Part shown: positions 1 to 8,324 of the stretch, in pieces | Layout of the letters: every line of letters starts with the position of its first letter | Numbering within the stretch: position 1 is the stretch's first letter | Origin: Neobacillus thermocopriae | GTDB lineage: Bacteria > Bacillota > Bacilli > Bacillales > Cytobacillaceae | Direction of reading: 5' to 3' | Length of the DNA stretch: 47,064 nucleotides | Assembly (NCBI RefSeq): GCF_010975035.1 | Contig: NZ_JAAIUV010000024.1 | Span: 1-47,064, forward strand | Translations under genes and position numbers: made by a program | Notes under the pieces: generated by a model | The model's database searches: none | What the model was told of the DNA's origin: nothing | Seen by the model: the letters and a program-made list of their open reading frames with translations, nothing else

Positions 1-478
1 ATTTACGTTTATTTGCACTTGCTTTAACATGCGTAGAATCAATAAATACATGTTCAGCACTAATCAACTTTTTATCAGAAGCTTCTTTTAGAATGCGGTA
101 GAAGATTTTTTGAAATAGATCTGTATCCTTGAAACGTCTTTCATAGTTTTTTCCGAAGGTTGAGAAGTGGGGGACTTTATCATGAAACCCAAAACCTAAG
201 AACCAACGATAAGCAAGATTTGTTTCAATTTCTTCAATAGTTTTGCGCATAGAGCGAATACCGAAGGTATATTGAATAAAAGCCATCTTAATTAATACAA
301 CAGGGTCAATACTTGGACGACCACGTTCAGATGAATACATATTCTCAACTAATTTATATATAAATGAAAAATCAATAGCAGCTTCTATCTTACGAACCAA
401 GTGATTTTCAGGAACCAGCTGGTCTAAAGTAATCATTTCTAATTGATCTCGATTTACTTGTGTATTTTTAGTAAGCAT
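1..478 (-). mobile_element. IS1182-family transposase, N-terminal part (runs off the window)
   Basis: The minus-strand frame opens with ATG at 478-476 behind a GAGGTGA ribosome site (484-494 region) and stays open to base 1, giving about 159 residues. The protein has the typical IS1182 N-terminal layout: a DQLVPENHLVRKIEAAIDF-like start, then SERGRPSIDPVVLIKM, GIRSMRKTIEEIETNLAYRW, HFSTFGKNYERRF, and near the edge the IDSTHVKAS segment that carries the first catalytic Asp of the DDE triad. The rest of the gene and the far terminal repeat lie outside the window. It sits where spoIVA would be expected upstream of hbs in B. subtilis, so it marks an insertion or rearrangement boundary. The reading frame is intact as far as seen. 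The family call is from motif recognition. Confidence 0.9.
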
Positions 479-521
479 TTCAATATCACCTCGATATTCT
501 ATAACATAATTATACAAAAAA

Positions 522-558
522 TGTCGACAAAATCCTTTAAAAAAGGATTTTGTCGACA
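522..558. repeat. Perfect hairpin palindrome beside the IS transposase
   Basis: Two 17-base arms (TGTCGACAAAATCCTTT and its exact complement) are separated by three A residues. The palindrome lies 44 bases upstream of the transposase start. It probably belongs to the IS end (terminal or subterminal structure) or shields the transposase from outside transcription. No second copy is visible in the window, so the exact IS terminus cannot be set. Confidence 0.7.
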
Positions 559-564
559 GTCTGA

Positions 565-589
565 AGACTCCATTAGGAGTCTCTTTTTT
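565..589 (+). terminator. Rho-independent terminator just outside the IS end
   Basis: A 7-bp stem (AGACTCC / GGAGTCT) with an ATTA loop is followed by CTTTTTTA. It points rightward but no rightward gene is left upstream. The simplest reading is that it is the old terminator of the gene that preceded hbs before the IS landed (spoIVA in B. subtilis). Confidence 0.6.
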
Positions 590-926
590 ATTGGTTTGAA
601 TTCATTATTTTAAATGGAATTTCCACGTTTGGCCAAAATAGTAGAATTTTGTGTTATGAAAGAAAAGATTCCCATAATTTCTTGAAATCTTCTTGATTAG
701 CTCTATTGATTATGATAATCTTTTAACAGAATTACGTGATAGCGTAGAAACCCTTATTTCACGGGATTTTAAGACGAAATTAGTCCACTTTTTCACAAAA
801 AGTAGGAAATTGAATGAAATATACAAGAAATCCTCGCTATGACGTATATATTTTAGAAATTTTGTTTAGAAATGTAGATAAGTATTCTTCATTAACTTGA
901 ACATACTTTGGGAGGAGGTGAAAGGC
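590..926. other. Intergenic region upstream of hbs, no clear gene
   Basis: These 337 bases are AT-rich. A short open frame at 678-845 (about 54 codons, a TTG but no ribosome site) reads like a gene remnant or chance and I do not recognise it. A small palindrome (ACTTTTT-CAC-AAAAAGT, 786-802) is present. The hbs promoter must lie here, but I see no convincing sigma-A match. The GGAGGAGGTG ribosome site at 911-920 is strong. Confidence 0.4.
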
Positions 927-1199
927 ATGAACAAGACAGAACTTATTAATGCAGTTGCTGAAGCTAGCGAACTTTCTAAAAAAGATGCGACAAAAGCAGT
1001 TGATGCAGTGTTTGATACAATTTTAGAAGCTTTAAAAAATGGTGATAAGGTCCAACTTATTGGATTTGGTAATTTTGAAGTACGTGAACGTGCAGCACGA
1101 AAAGGCCGTAACCCGCAAACAGGTGATGAAATCGAAATCGCTGCTAGCAAGGTTCCTGCTTTTAAACCAGGTAAAGCGCTTAAAGAGGCAGTAAAATAA
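927..1199 (+). CDS. hbs: HU family DNA-binding protein
   Basis: This is the nucleoid protein HU (HBsu), a homodimer that bends and compacts DNA without sequence preference. The 90-residue product has the usual HU length. It begins [10 protein letters not shown], has the dimer-core [18 protein letters not shown] stretch, and carries the DNA-binding arm with GRNPQTG at residues 60-66, where Pro63 is the intercalating residue. The ATG at 927 is chosen over an in-frame ATG ten codons earlier because the strong GGAGGAGGTG ribosome site at 911-920 lies directly before it. The gene is monocistronic here, closed by a terminator at 1235-1265. It lies next to the IS element rather than next to spoIVA. 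Confidence 0.97.
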   Translation: MNKTELINAVAEASELSKKDATKAVDAVFDTILEALKNGDKVQLIGFGNFEVRERAARKGRNPQTGDEIEIAASKVPAFKPGKALKEAVK

Positions 1200-1234
1200 T
1201 TACATAAATATGTGCTTTAAGCGAATGCTTAGGC

Positions 1235-1265
1235 AAAAAGGCCATGGATTGTTCCGTGGCCTTTT
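1235..1265 (+). terminator. Terminator after hbs
   Basis: The stem AAAAAGGCCATGG / CCGTGGCCTTTTT has one G-U pair and an ATTGTT-type loop, and ends in a T run. Confidence 0.85.
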
Positions 1266-1375
1266 TCTATGAAAAGGTCTTAACACAACTGGGTTAGTTT
1301 TTTTGCTTGCATGGAAATGGTTGTGCTAATATGTATTTATTATCAATATTGTTGGGAATTTTGGGAGGAATTATT

Positions 1376-1942
1376 ATGGCAGAAGTAAATCGTGCCCAAA
1401 TTGAAGAAGCGGTACGTTTAATATTAGAAGCAATTGGAGAAGACCCAAATCGTGAAGGGGTACTAGATACTCCTAAACGTGTAGCGAAAATGTATGAAGA
1501 GGTTTTCAGTGGATTAAATGAGGATCCAAAACACCATTTTGAAACCATTTTTAGTGAAGAACATGAAGAGTTAGTTTTAGTAAAGGATATTCCTTTTTAT
1601 TCTATGTGCGAGCATCATCTTGTTCCTTTTTATGGTAAAGCTCATGTGGCCTATATTCCGCGTAATGGACGTGTAACAGGTCTAAGTAAGTTGGCAAGGG
1701 CAGTTGAAGTTGTAGCAAAAAGACCACAGCTCCAAGAGAGGATAACTTCAACAGTTGCAGATAGTATGATGGAAAAGCTTGAACCTCATGGAGTAATGGT
1801 TGTAGTAGAAGCGGAGCATATGTGTATGACAATGCGCGGGGTAAAAAAGCCAGGGTCAAAAACGATAACTACTGCCGTTCGTGGAGTATTTGCCGAAGAT
1901 TCAAATGCACGCGCTGAAGTGCTTTCATTAATAAAAAATTAG
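1376..1942 (+). CDS. folE: GTP cyclohydrolase I
   Basis: It converts GTP to 7,8-dihydroneopterin triphosphate, the first step of folate synthesis (called mtrA in B. subtilis because it is cotranscribed with mtrB). The product is 188 residues, close to the B. subtilis protein. The zinc ligands are visible as Cys78 and His81 in [18 protein letters not shown] and Cys150 in [11 protein letters not shown]. The ATG at 1376 follows GGGAGGA at 1363-1369; a longer in-frame opening 23 codons upstream has no homology to the family and is rejected. TRAP follows 27 bases later, as in the B. subtilis mtrAB operon. Confidence 0.97.
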   Translation: MAEVNRAQIEEAVRLILEAIGEDPNREGVLDTPKRVAKMYEEVFSGLNEDPKHHFETIFSEEHEELVLVKDIPFYSMCEHHLVPFYGKAHVAYIPRNGRVTGLSKLARAVEVVAKRPQLQERITSTVADSMMEKLEPHGVMVVVEAEHMCMTMRGVKKPGSKTITTAVRGVFAEDSNARAEVLSLIKN

Positions 1943-1969
1943 ATATTATACCAAATAGGGGTGATAATA

Positions 1970-2206
1970 TTGGAAAAGCACGAGCCACAAACCAGTGATT
2001 ACATAGTAATTAAAGCCATTGATGATGGAGTAAGCGTGATTGGTTTGACGAGAGGTTCAGATACAAGATTTCACCATTCAGAAAAACTTGACAAAGGAGA
2101 AGTGCTCATCGCCCAATTTACTGAGCATACGTCAGCCATTAAAATTAGAGGGAATGCGAAAATTTTGACACAGCTCGGTGAAATTGAAAGTGAAATTAAG
2201 AAATAA
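1970..2206 (+). CDS. mtrB: TRAP, trp RNA-binding attenuation protein
   Basis: TRAP forms an 11-subunit ring. When it binds tryptophan it wraps (G/U)AG-repeat RNA and terminates or blocks translation of tryptophan genes. The 78-residue product is nearly identical in its core to B. subtilis MtrB ([35 protein letters not shown]). The RNA-contacting Lys, Lys and Arg correspond to Lys39, Lys58 and Arg60 here. The TTG start at 1970 is preferred over GTG at 1961 because that GTG is itself part of the AGGGGTGAT ribosome site. None of TRAP's usual trp operon targets is present in this window, although in B. subtilis the trp operon lies only a few genes away. Confidence 0.95.
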   Translation: MEKHEPQTSDYIVIKAIDDGVSVIGLTRGSDTRFHHSEKLDKGEVLIAQFTEHTSAIKIRGNAKILTQLGEIESEIKK

Positions 2207-2260
2207 TAATTATTGCAATAAATCATTGAAATGGATTTATTTGATTTATTTTGTGAAATC

Positions 2261-2290
2261 ATGCCCATAAATGCCCATATATGATATAAT
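2261..2290 (+). promoter_or_regulatory. Extended -10 promoter for hepS with an upstream tandem 9-mer
   Basis: TGATATAAT at 2282-2290 is a perfect extended -10 (TGnTATAAT). No good -35 lies 17 bases upstream; that space holds a direct repeat, ATGCCCATA at 2261-2269 and 2271-2279, one helical turn apart. The arrangement suggests an activator or repressor site. The leader to the hepS start is about 115 bases. Confidence 0.5.
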
Positions 2291-2412
2291 GGTGTTTGTC
2301 TTGTTTGATTTACTGGCTGAGGTTACAAAAATTTTATGGGTAAGATTTATATTTCAAGATTAGGAATGAAAATACATATACACATTATTTTGGGGAAGCA
2401 AGGGTGATAAAA

Positions 2413-3222
2413 TTGCAAGATATTCGACACAAATATTTGTCCATAAAAGAGAAAGTCGAAAAAAGTGTTTTTGACACTTACTTGCTAAAATATATTAAGG
2501 CACCAATTATCGACGATGAAAAGCTCCTAATCCTTATTTCAATTATGGATCAGCTTGATTTGTCTGATAATGAATTAGAAACTTACGTTCTTTCAACAAT
2601 GCTGGTACAAATCGCCCTTGATACCCATGAATATATATCAACAGCAAAAGATGAAAAAATACGTCAGTTGACTGTATTGGCAGGCGACTATTTTAGTGGT
2701 CTATATTATAAGCTGCTGGCTGAATCAGGGGATCATTTAGTTATTAGAGCTCTTTCCAAAGGCATAAAAGAAGTGAATGAACATAAAATAGCTGTTTACC
2801 ATAAAGAAACTACCGAAATACAAAAGCTTATGCAAAGCATGATGATGATTGAAAGTTCATTACTATTAAGGCTTTTTGAATATTTTAAAATAGATTTTTG
2901 GAATGAATTGGTTTCCTATTTATTGTTATTTAAACGTCTATTAAATGAGAAAAATGAATTTATTCAAAAGGGCCGTTCATTTTTGTTTGATGCACTAAAA
3001 CCAACCGTATTCCCAGTAAAAAAATATAAAATAACGGATATGTCGATTGAGCAGAAAAACCAGCTTATCTTAGTTTGTGATGATTACCTTGAACTTTCAA
3101 AAAGAAATATTGAAAAAAGGCTCCAACAGTCTCCTTTTTTAAATCATATACTAGAAGGCAAAATTTTAACATTATTAAATCAATACCAGCCATATGCCAA
3201 AACTTTTGCGGAAGAAGGGTAA
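2413..3222 (+). CDS. hepS: Heptaprenyl diphosphate synthase component I
   Basis: This is the small, non-catalytic subunit of heptaprenyl diphosphate synthase. It pairs with HepT to make the C35 side chain of menaquinone-7. The 269-residue product matches HepS in its start ([10 protein letters not shown]), in the [10 protein letters not shown] segment, and in the [14 protein letters not shown] motif followed by [15 protein letters not shown]. It has no DDxxD motif, as expected for this subunit. The TTG at 2413 is chosen because AAGGGTGAT sits just before it and the family starts at this Met-Gln-Asp; GTG at 2404 lies inside that ribosome site. Its last bases run directly into the menG ribosome site. 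Confidence 0.93.
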   Translation: MQDIRHKYLSIKEKVEKSVFDTYLLKYIKAPIIDDEKLLILISIMDQLDLSDNELETYVLSTMLVQIALDTHEYISTAKDEKIRQLTVLAGDYFSGLYYKLLAESGDHLVIRALSKGIKEVNEHKIAVYHKETTEIQKLMQSMMMIESSLLLRLFEYFKIDFWNELVSYLLLFKRLLNEKNEFIQKGRSFLFDALKPTVFPVKKYKITDMSIEQKNQLILVCDDYLELSKRNIEKRLQQSPFLNHILEGKILTLLNQYQPYAKTFAEEG

Positions 3223-3226
3223 AAAT

Positions 3227-3931
3227 ATGCAGCAGTCAAAAGAACAACGGGTTCATCATGTTTTTGAAAAAATATCAGATAACTACGACAAAATGAACTC
3301 GGTAATCAGTTTTCAACAACACATTAGATGGCGTAAAGATACAATGAATCGAATGAATGTCCAATCGGGGGCGAAAGCGCTGGATGTTTGTTGTGGTACT
3401 GCTGATTGGACAATTGCACTAGCCGAAGCGGTTGGTCCAAATGGAGAAGTCATTGGTTTGGATTTCAGCAAAAATATGTTGAAAGTTGGAAATGAAAAAG
3501 TCAGTCGTCTTGGACTAAAGCAAGTAAAACTGATTCACGGCAATGCAATGGAGTTACCTTTTCCTGATAACAGTTTTGATTATGTTACCATTGGATTTGG
3601 GTTAAGAAATGTGCCCGATTATTTGCAGGTATTAAAAGAGATGCACCGAGTTGTTAAGCCGGGTGGAATTGCGGTTTGTCTTGAAACATCACAGCCTACG
3701 ATGATCGGCTATAGACAACTTTTTTATTTTTATTTTCGCTTTATTATGCCGTTATTTGGTAAATTATTCGCAAAAAGCTATCATGAATATTCCTGGTTGC
3801 AAGAATCGGCACGTGATTTTCCAGGAATGAAGGAATTGGCGAAAATGTTTGAACAAGCTGGCTTTGTTGATGTGACATATAAACCATACAGCGGTGGTGC
3901 AGCAGCCGTTCATATAGGACATAAGAAATAA
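3227..3931 (+). CDS. menG: Demethylmenaquinone methyltransferase
   Basis: This enzyme methylates demethylmenaquinone with S-adenosylmethionine, the last step of menaquinone synthesis (UbiE/COQ5 family; also called menH or gerCB). The 234-residue product has the Rossmann SAM-binding motif [12 protein letters not shown] at about residues 52-62, then [36 protein letters not shown] and RVVKPGG, all typical of UbiE. The ATG at 3227 follows GAAGAAGGG; an in-frame upstream opening overlapping hepS is not conserved. It is sandwiched between hepS and hepT, so the tail-synthesising and ring-methylating enzymes are made from one transcript. Confidence 0.96.
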   Translation: MQQSKEQRVHHVFEKISDNYDKMNSVISFQQHIRWRKDTMNRMNVQSGAKALDVCCGTADWTIALAEAVGPNGEVIGLDFSKNMLKVGNEKVSRLGLKQVKLIHGNAMELPFPDNSFDYVTIGFGLRNVPDYLQVLKEMHRVVKPGGIAVCLETSQPTMIGYRQLFYFYFRFIMPLFGKLFAKSYHEYSWLQESARDFPGMKELAKMFEQAGFVDVTYKPYSGGAAAVHIGHKK

Positions 3932-3971
3932 TAAAGTAACAAGACAGGATGAAAAGCAGGGTGAATACAAA

Positions 3972-4934
3972 GTGAAATTGAAAATGATGTATTCATTTTT
4001 GAATTCAGATATTAACTTAATAGAAAAAAAGCTTGAAGAGACGATTCAACCGGAGTCTCTTCTTTTGCGACAAGCTTCAAGGCATACATTACAAGCTGGG
4101 GGAAAAAGAATTCGTCCTGTTTTTGTTTTACTTGCGGGTAAATTTGGTCAATATGATATTCATAGGATGAAAAATGTCGCGGTTGCTCTTGAGCTTATAC
4201 ATATGGCATCACTTGTTCATGATGATGTCATTGATGATGCCGATATTCGTAGGGGTCAGCCTACGGTTAAATCAAAGTGGGATAATAAAATTGCGATGTA
4301 TACCGGTGATTATGTATTTGCATTGGCATTAGAATTAATGACTAATATAGAAAATCCACTGGCCCATAAAATATTGGCAAATACAATTGTAGAAGTTACT
4401 GTTGGAGAAATTCAGCAAATTAAGGATAAATATCGTTTCAGTCAAAATTTCAGGGATTATCTTCGAAGAATTAGAAGAAAAACGGCATTGTTAATTGCTG
4501 TTAGCTGTCAATTGGGTGCCATTGCAGCACACGTAGATGAATCCATACATAAAAAACTTTTTCTATTTGGCTATTATGTAGGAATGTCTTTTCAAATTAC
4601 TGATGATATATTAGATTTTACAGCAACTGAAAAAGAACTTGGAAAACCAGCTGGAAGTGATTTGTTACAGGGCAATATTACTGCTCCTGTTTTATATGCC
4701 ATGGAAAATTGTGAGGTTCGCAAAAAAATTGAAAAAGTAAATGAAAATACAATGCCTTCTGAGATGGAAGATATTATACAATTAATTAAGCAGTCAGGGG
4801 CTATTGAAAAATCAATTTCCTTAAGTGATCAATACTTAAAAAAGGCGTTGACAATACTAGCGGAACTTCCAGAAAATCGTGCAAAAAAAGCACTTCGAGA
4901 TATTGCAAAATATATCGGTAGACGGAAATTTTAG
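3972..4934 (+). CDS. hepT: Heptaprenyl diphosphate synthase component II
   Basis: This is the catalytic subunit that adds isopentenyl diphosphate units to make heptaprenyl diphosphate for menaquinone-7. The 320-residue trans-prenyltransferase has the first aspartate-rich motif DDVID at 84-88, the second DDILD at 211-215, and the GGKRIRP substrate-binding loop near residue 43. The GTG at 3972 follows AGGGTGA at 3958-3964; an ATG four codons in would also keep every motif. It is the third gene of the hepS-menG-hepT set. No T-rich terminator is evident before the ndk promoter. Confidence 0.96.
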   Translation: MKLKMMYSFLNSDINLIEKKLEETIQPESLLLRQASRHTLQAGGKRIRPVFVLLAGKFGQYDIHRMKNVAVALELIHMASLVHDDVIDDADIRRGQPTVKSKWDNKIAMYTGDYVFALALELMTNIENPLAHKILANTIVEVTVGEIQQIKDKYRFSQNFRDYLRRIRRKTALLIAVSCQLGAIAAHVDESIHKKLFLFGYYVGMSFQITDDILDFTATEKELGKPAGSDLLQGNITAPVLYAMENCEVRKKIEKVNENTMPSEMEDIIQLIKQSGAIEKSISLSDQYLKKALTILAELPENRAKKALRDIAKYIGRRKF

Positions 4935-4959
4935 AAGTTATGTTCTCTCCTGAATTTTC

Positions 4960-4988
4960 TTGCTATTTCTTATGAACAATGGTAAAAT
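4960..4988 (+). promoter_or_regulatory. Sigma-A-type promoter for ndk
   Basis: TTGCTA at 4960-4965 and TAAAAT at 4983-4988 are separated by 17 bases, in the gap between hepT and ndk. The predicted leader is about 47 bases. Confidence 0.6.
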
Positions 4989-5041
4989 TTTGATGGGTTG
5001 TTTTTGGCAACTATCATACATATGGGTTTAGGAGTGGGAGA

Positions 5042-5488
5042 ATGGAAAGGACATTTTTGATGGTCAAGCCAGATGGCGTACAACGCAATCTAATTGGTGA
5101 AATCGTTTCCCGTTTTGAAAAGAAAGGATTTCAGCTTGTTGGAGCGAAATTAATGCACATTCCAACGGAATTAGCTGAACAACATTATGGTGAACATAAG
5201 GAGAGACCATTCTTTGGCGAATTAGTTGATTTCATCACATCAGGACCTGTATTTGCAATGGTCTGGGAAGGTGAAAACGTAATTGCAACTGCACGTCAAA
5301 TGATGGGCTCAACGAATCCTAAGGATGCTGCACCTGGAACAATTCGCGGTGATTTTGGCTTAACAGTTGGTAAAAATGTAATTCACGGTTCAGATTCACC
5401 TGCAAGCGCAGCTCGTGAAATTGGTTTATTCTTTAAAGAAGATGAGTTAGTTGAGTATAAGAAGCTTGTAAATGAATGGATTTATTAA
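5042..5488 (+). CDS. ndk: Nucleoside diphosphate kinase
   Basis: It transfers the terminal phosphate from nucleoside triphosphates to nucleoside diphosphates through a phosphohistidine. The 148-residue length is the family norm. It starts [15 protein letters not shown], and the active-site His115 is in [12 protein letters not shown], with the RGDFG segment just before it. The ribosome site is TAGGAGTGGGAG before ATG 5042. It has its own promoter and terminator. In B. subtilis the chemotaxis methyltransferase cheR follows ndk; here aroF comes next and cheR is not in the window. Confidence 0.98.
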   Translation: MERTFLMVKPDGVQRNLIGEIVSRFEKKGFQLVGAKLMHIPTELAEQHYGEHKERPFFGELVDFITSGPVFAMVWEGENVIATARQMMGSTNPKDAAPGTIRGDFGLTVGKNVIHGSDSPASAAREIGLFFKEDELVEYKKLVNEWIY

Positions 5489-5498
5489 TAAAAATAGT

Positions 5499-5534
5499 AA
5501 GGGCACTTGTATAAGGGAATACAGGTGCCTTTTT
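5499..5534 (+). terminator. Terminator after ndk
   Basis: The arms AAGGGCACTTGTA and TACAGGTGCCTTTTT pair imperfectly around TAAGGGAA and end in a T run. Confidence 0.8.
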
Positions 5535-5598
5535 GTATCCGATTACAAAATAAATTTCTTTTTTCTGAATTATTCTACTATGTTTCTTAGCTTGTATA

Positions 5599-5607
5599 TG
5601 GTATATT
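5599..5607 (+). promoter_or_regulatory. Possible extended -10 of the aro operon promoter
   Basis: TGGTATATT is an extended -10 match about 45 bases before the aroF start, in a region where a promoter is needed after the ndk terminator. No good -35 is seen. Confidence 0.3.
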
Positions 5608-5651
5608 GATACATAATTCTTTAATGAGTTGAAGGGAGAAAGAGAATAGGT

Positions 5652-6824
5652 ATGAGGTATTTAACAGCAGGAGAATCTCATGGTCCACAACTTACAACAA
5701 TTTTAGAAGGTTTTCCGGCAGGTATGCCGCTACTTGCGGAGGATATAAATGAAGAATTGACAAGAAGGCAAAAGGGCTATGGTAGAGGAAGAAGAATGCA
5801 GATTGAAAAGGATACTGTGGAAATTGTTGCGGGTGTACGTCACGGGTATACATTAGGTTCTCCTATTGCATTGGTAGTGAAAAACAATGATTGGAAGCAT
5901 TGGACAAAGATCATGGGAATTGAACCGCTTGGACAAGACGAAGAAAATGAAGTGAAACGTAAAGTTAGTCGTCCTCGCCCGGGGCATGCTGATTTAAATG
6001 GTGCCATTAAATATGGCCATAGGGATATGAGAAATGTATTAGAACGTTCTTCCGCTCGTGAAACCACAGTACGTGTAGCGGCAGGAGCAGTAGCAAAAAA
6101 ACTTTTATCTCTAGTAGGGATTAAGGTAGCATCGCAAGTTGTTGAAATTGGTGGAGTGAAAGCGAGAGTTGATTACTCACTAACATTAGATGAAATTAAA
6201 GATCGTACGGAAAATTCACCTGTCCGTACGACTGACCCAGATGCAGAAAAGAGAATGATGAAAGCTATTGATGATGCGAAGGAAAATGGGGATTCAATTG
6301 GTGGAATTGTAGAGGTCATTGTAACAGGGATGCCTGCAGGTGTAGGCAGTTACGTTCATTATGATCGAAAACTGGATGCGAAATTAGCAGCTGCAATCGT
6401 TAGTATTAATGCATTTAAAGGTGTTGAGTTTGGCATTGGTTTTGAAGCAGCTAGAAAACCAGGAAGTGAAGTACACGATGAAATTGCATGGGAAAAGGAA
6501 TCAGGTTATTATCGTAAATCAAACCAATTAGGTGGATTTGAAGGTGGGATGACCACAGGTATGCCGATCATTATTAGAGGTGTAATGAAACCTATCCCAA
6601 CCTTGTATAAGCCGTTAATGAGTGTTGACATCGAAACGAAAGAACCATTTTCTGCTAGTATTGAGCGTTCAGATAGCTGTGCTGTCCCTGCCGCAGCCGT
6701 TGTTGCAGAAAATGTTGTTGCTTGGGAATTGGCAAATGCTCTTGTCGATCAATTTTATAGTGATCGTTTTGAAACATTTGTGGAGGAAATTAACAAGCAA
6801 CGGGAATATGCGAGGGAATTCTAA
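5652..6824 (+). CDS. aroF: Chorismate synthase
   Basis: It makes chorismate from 5-enolpyruvylshikimate 3-phosphate, using reduced FMN (aroF is the B. subtilis name; aroC in E. coli). The 390-residue product starts [20 protein letters not shown] and carries the family signatures [28 protein letters not shown] and [21 protein letters not shown]. The ATG at 5652 lies behind GAAGGGAGA. It is the first gene of the aroF-aroB-aroH-hisC-tyrA-aroE operon; its TAA stop overlaps the aroB ATG by one base, so the two are translationally coupled. Confidence 0.98.
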   Translation: MRYLTAGESHGPQLTTILEGFPAGMPLLAEDINEELTRRQKGYGRGRRMQIEKDTVEIVAGVRHGYTLGSPIALVVKNNDWKHWTKIMGIEPLGQDEENEVKRKVSRPRPGHADLNGAIKYGHRDMRNVLERSSARETTVRVAAGAVAKKLLSLVGIKVASQVVEIGGVKARVDYSLTLDEIKDRTENSPVRTTDPDAEKRMMKAIDDAKENGDSIGGIVEVIVTGMPAGVGSYVHYDRKLDAKLAAAIVSINAFKGVEFGIGFEAARKPGSEVHDEIAWEKESGYYRKSNQLGGFEGGMTTGMPIIIRGVMKPIPTLYKPLMSVDIETKEPFSASIERSDSCAVPAAAVVAENVVAWELANALVDQFYSDRFETFVEEINKQREYAREF

Positions 6825-7894
6825 TGGAAACCATTCACATCCAAACAGAGTCCAAAAATTATCCTGTTTATATAGGGGAAGGTGTTCTTAATAAACTTAG
6901 GACATTTCTTAATGATTACTTCACAAATTTAACTCGAATTTTCATTATTACTGATGAGACAGTGGCTAATCTGCATTTGGATAAATTATCATCTGTATTA
7001 AATCCATGGAATCCAATCATATTTACCACTCCAAGCGGAGAAAAGGCTAAAACTTTTGAAGTCTTTTATGCAGCTTTATCAAAAGCTTTGGAAGATCAGC
7101 TTGATCGTAAATCTGTCATTCTAGCATTTGGCGGTGGAGCAGTGGGGGATTTGTCAGGGTTCGTTGCGTCTGTATTTATGAGAGGCATCCCTTTTATTCA
7201 AATTCCGACAACCATTTTGGCACATGATAGTGCTGTAGGTGGAAAAACGGCCATAAACCATCCTCTTGGAAAAAATATGATTGGTGCCTTTTATCAACCA
7301 GAAGCTGTTTTTTATGATTTGGAATTGCTAAGGACACTACCACCCCAAGAAGTACGGTCAGGTTTTGCTGAAGTTATTAAACATGCATTGATACATGATG
7401 TTGATTTTTATTATTGGCTGAAAACATCTGTGCAAGATTTAAATGCTATTTCAGCTGAACAATTAACTGAGTTATTAACAAAAGGCATTAGGATTAAGAA
7501 TGAGTTTGTCAGAAAAGATGAAAAGGAAACAGGGATTAGAGCCTATTTGAATTTCGGTCATACTCTTGGCCATGCCATTGAAGCAGAAATGGGCTATGGG
7601 AGCATTACTCATGGCGAAGCTGTGATGATTGGGATGATATTTGCCTTAAAATTAAGTAAGCAATTAGCAGGGCTTGATTTTGAATTGGAAGAATTTATTG
7701 AATGGGTAGAAGGACTCGGATATAAAACAAAAATTCCAAAGGGATTATCTGTTGAGAACTTATTAAGAAAAATGAAACACGACAAAAAATCAATTGCAGA
7801 ATCCATTCGTTTTGTGTTGCTTGAGAGTATCGGTAGACCAATCCTTAAGACAATTTCAGATTCCACCATTGTTGAGGAGATTAAAGTTTTTTAA
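6824..7894 (+). CDS. aroB: 3-dehydroquinate synthase
   Basis: It cyclises DAHP to 3-dehydroquinate, the second shikimate step, using NAD and a divalent metal. The 356-residue protein shows the NAD-binding AFGGGAVGDLSGFVAS and the PTTILAHDSAVGGKTAIN active-site stretch, then SGFAEVIKHALI with a metal-ligand Glu, and metal-ligand His residues in FGHTLGHAIE and THGEAV. The start overlaps the aroF stop (TAATG). aroH follows after 16 bases. Confidence 0.98.
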   Translation: METIHIQTESKNYPVYIGEGVLNKLRTFLNDYFTNLTRIFIITDETVANLHLDKLSSVLNPWNPIIFTTPSGEKAKTFEVFYAALSKALEDQLDRKSVILAFGGGAVGDLSGFVASVFMRGIPFIQIPTTILAHDSAVGGKTAINHPLGKNMIGAFYQPEAVFYDLELLRTLPPQEVRSGFAEVIKHALIHDVDFYYWLKTSVQDLNAISAEQLTELLTKGIRIKNEFVRKDEKETGIRAYLNFGHTLGHAIEAEMGYGSITHGEAVMIGMIFALKLSKQLAGLDFELEEFIEWVEGLGYKTKIPKGLSVENLLRKMKHDKKSIAESIRFVLLESIGRPILKTISDSTIVEEIKVF

Positions 7895-7910
7895 ATGAGG
7901 GAGTGAAGAC

Positions 7911-8324
7911 ATGATAAGAGGGGTGAGAGGAGCGACGACGGTCAGTGCGAATACAGAAGAGGAAATATTATCTGCTGCTCAAGAGCTTTTAATGAAATTA
8001 ATTGAAGTCAATCATATTCATCCTGATTCCGTCGCCTCTGTATTTATATCCACAACTGAGGACATTAATGCTGTCTTTCCCGCTAAAGTACTTAGAAATT
8101 TTGAAGGATGGACGTATGTACCTGTAATGTGCATGAGGGAAATTCCTGTTCCTAATTCTTTACCGAAATGTATTAGAGTAATGATGCATGTCAATACTAA
8201 CAAGCCACAAAATGAGATTCATCATGTGTATTTAAAGGGAGCCAAAGTGTTGCGACCGGATTTAGGAAATGTTTCTGATTCGGATGTTTCTACTGAAATA
8301 AAAGAGAGGGATGAGGGAAGATGA
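7911..8324 (+). CDS. aroH: Chorismate mutase (AroH type)
   Basis: This trimeric monofunctional chorismate mutase rearranges chorismate to prephenate. The 137-residue product starts MIRGVRGATTV, and Arg6 corresponds to the active-site Arg7 of B. subtilis AroH. The PVMCMREIPVP and KCIRVMMHVNT segments and the HHVYLKGAKVLRPDL tail carry the other expected active-site residues (Cys, Glu, Arg, Tyr). The C-terminal tail is about ten residues longer than in B. subtilis. Its stop overlaps the hisC start as ATGA. In B. subtilis trpEDCFBA sits at exactly this junction. Confidence 0.95.
   Translation: MIRGVRGATTVSANTEEEILSAAQELLMKLIEVNHIHPDSVASVFISTTEDINAVFPAKVLRNFEGWTYVPVMCMREIPVPNSLPKCIRVMMHVNTNKPQNEIHHVYLKGAKVLRPDLGNVSDSDVSTEIKERDEGR

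Noticed and set aside
678..845. 54-codon open stretch upstream of hbs
   Set aside because: Only a TTG without a ribosome site; the sequence is not recognisable and may be chance in AT-rich DNA.
866..1150. 94-codon minus-strand frame over hbs
   Set aside because: It is antisense to the strongly conserved HU gene, has no ribosome site and no recognisable protein features.
6622..6891. 89-codon frame over the aroF/aroB junction
   Set aside because: Shadow in another frame; both aroF and aroB are intact through this stretch.
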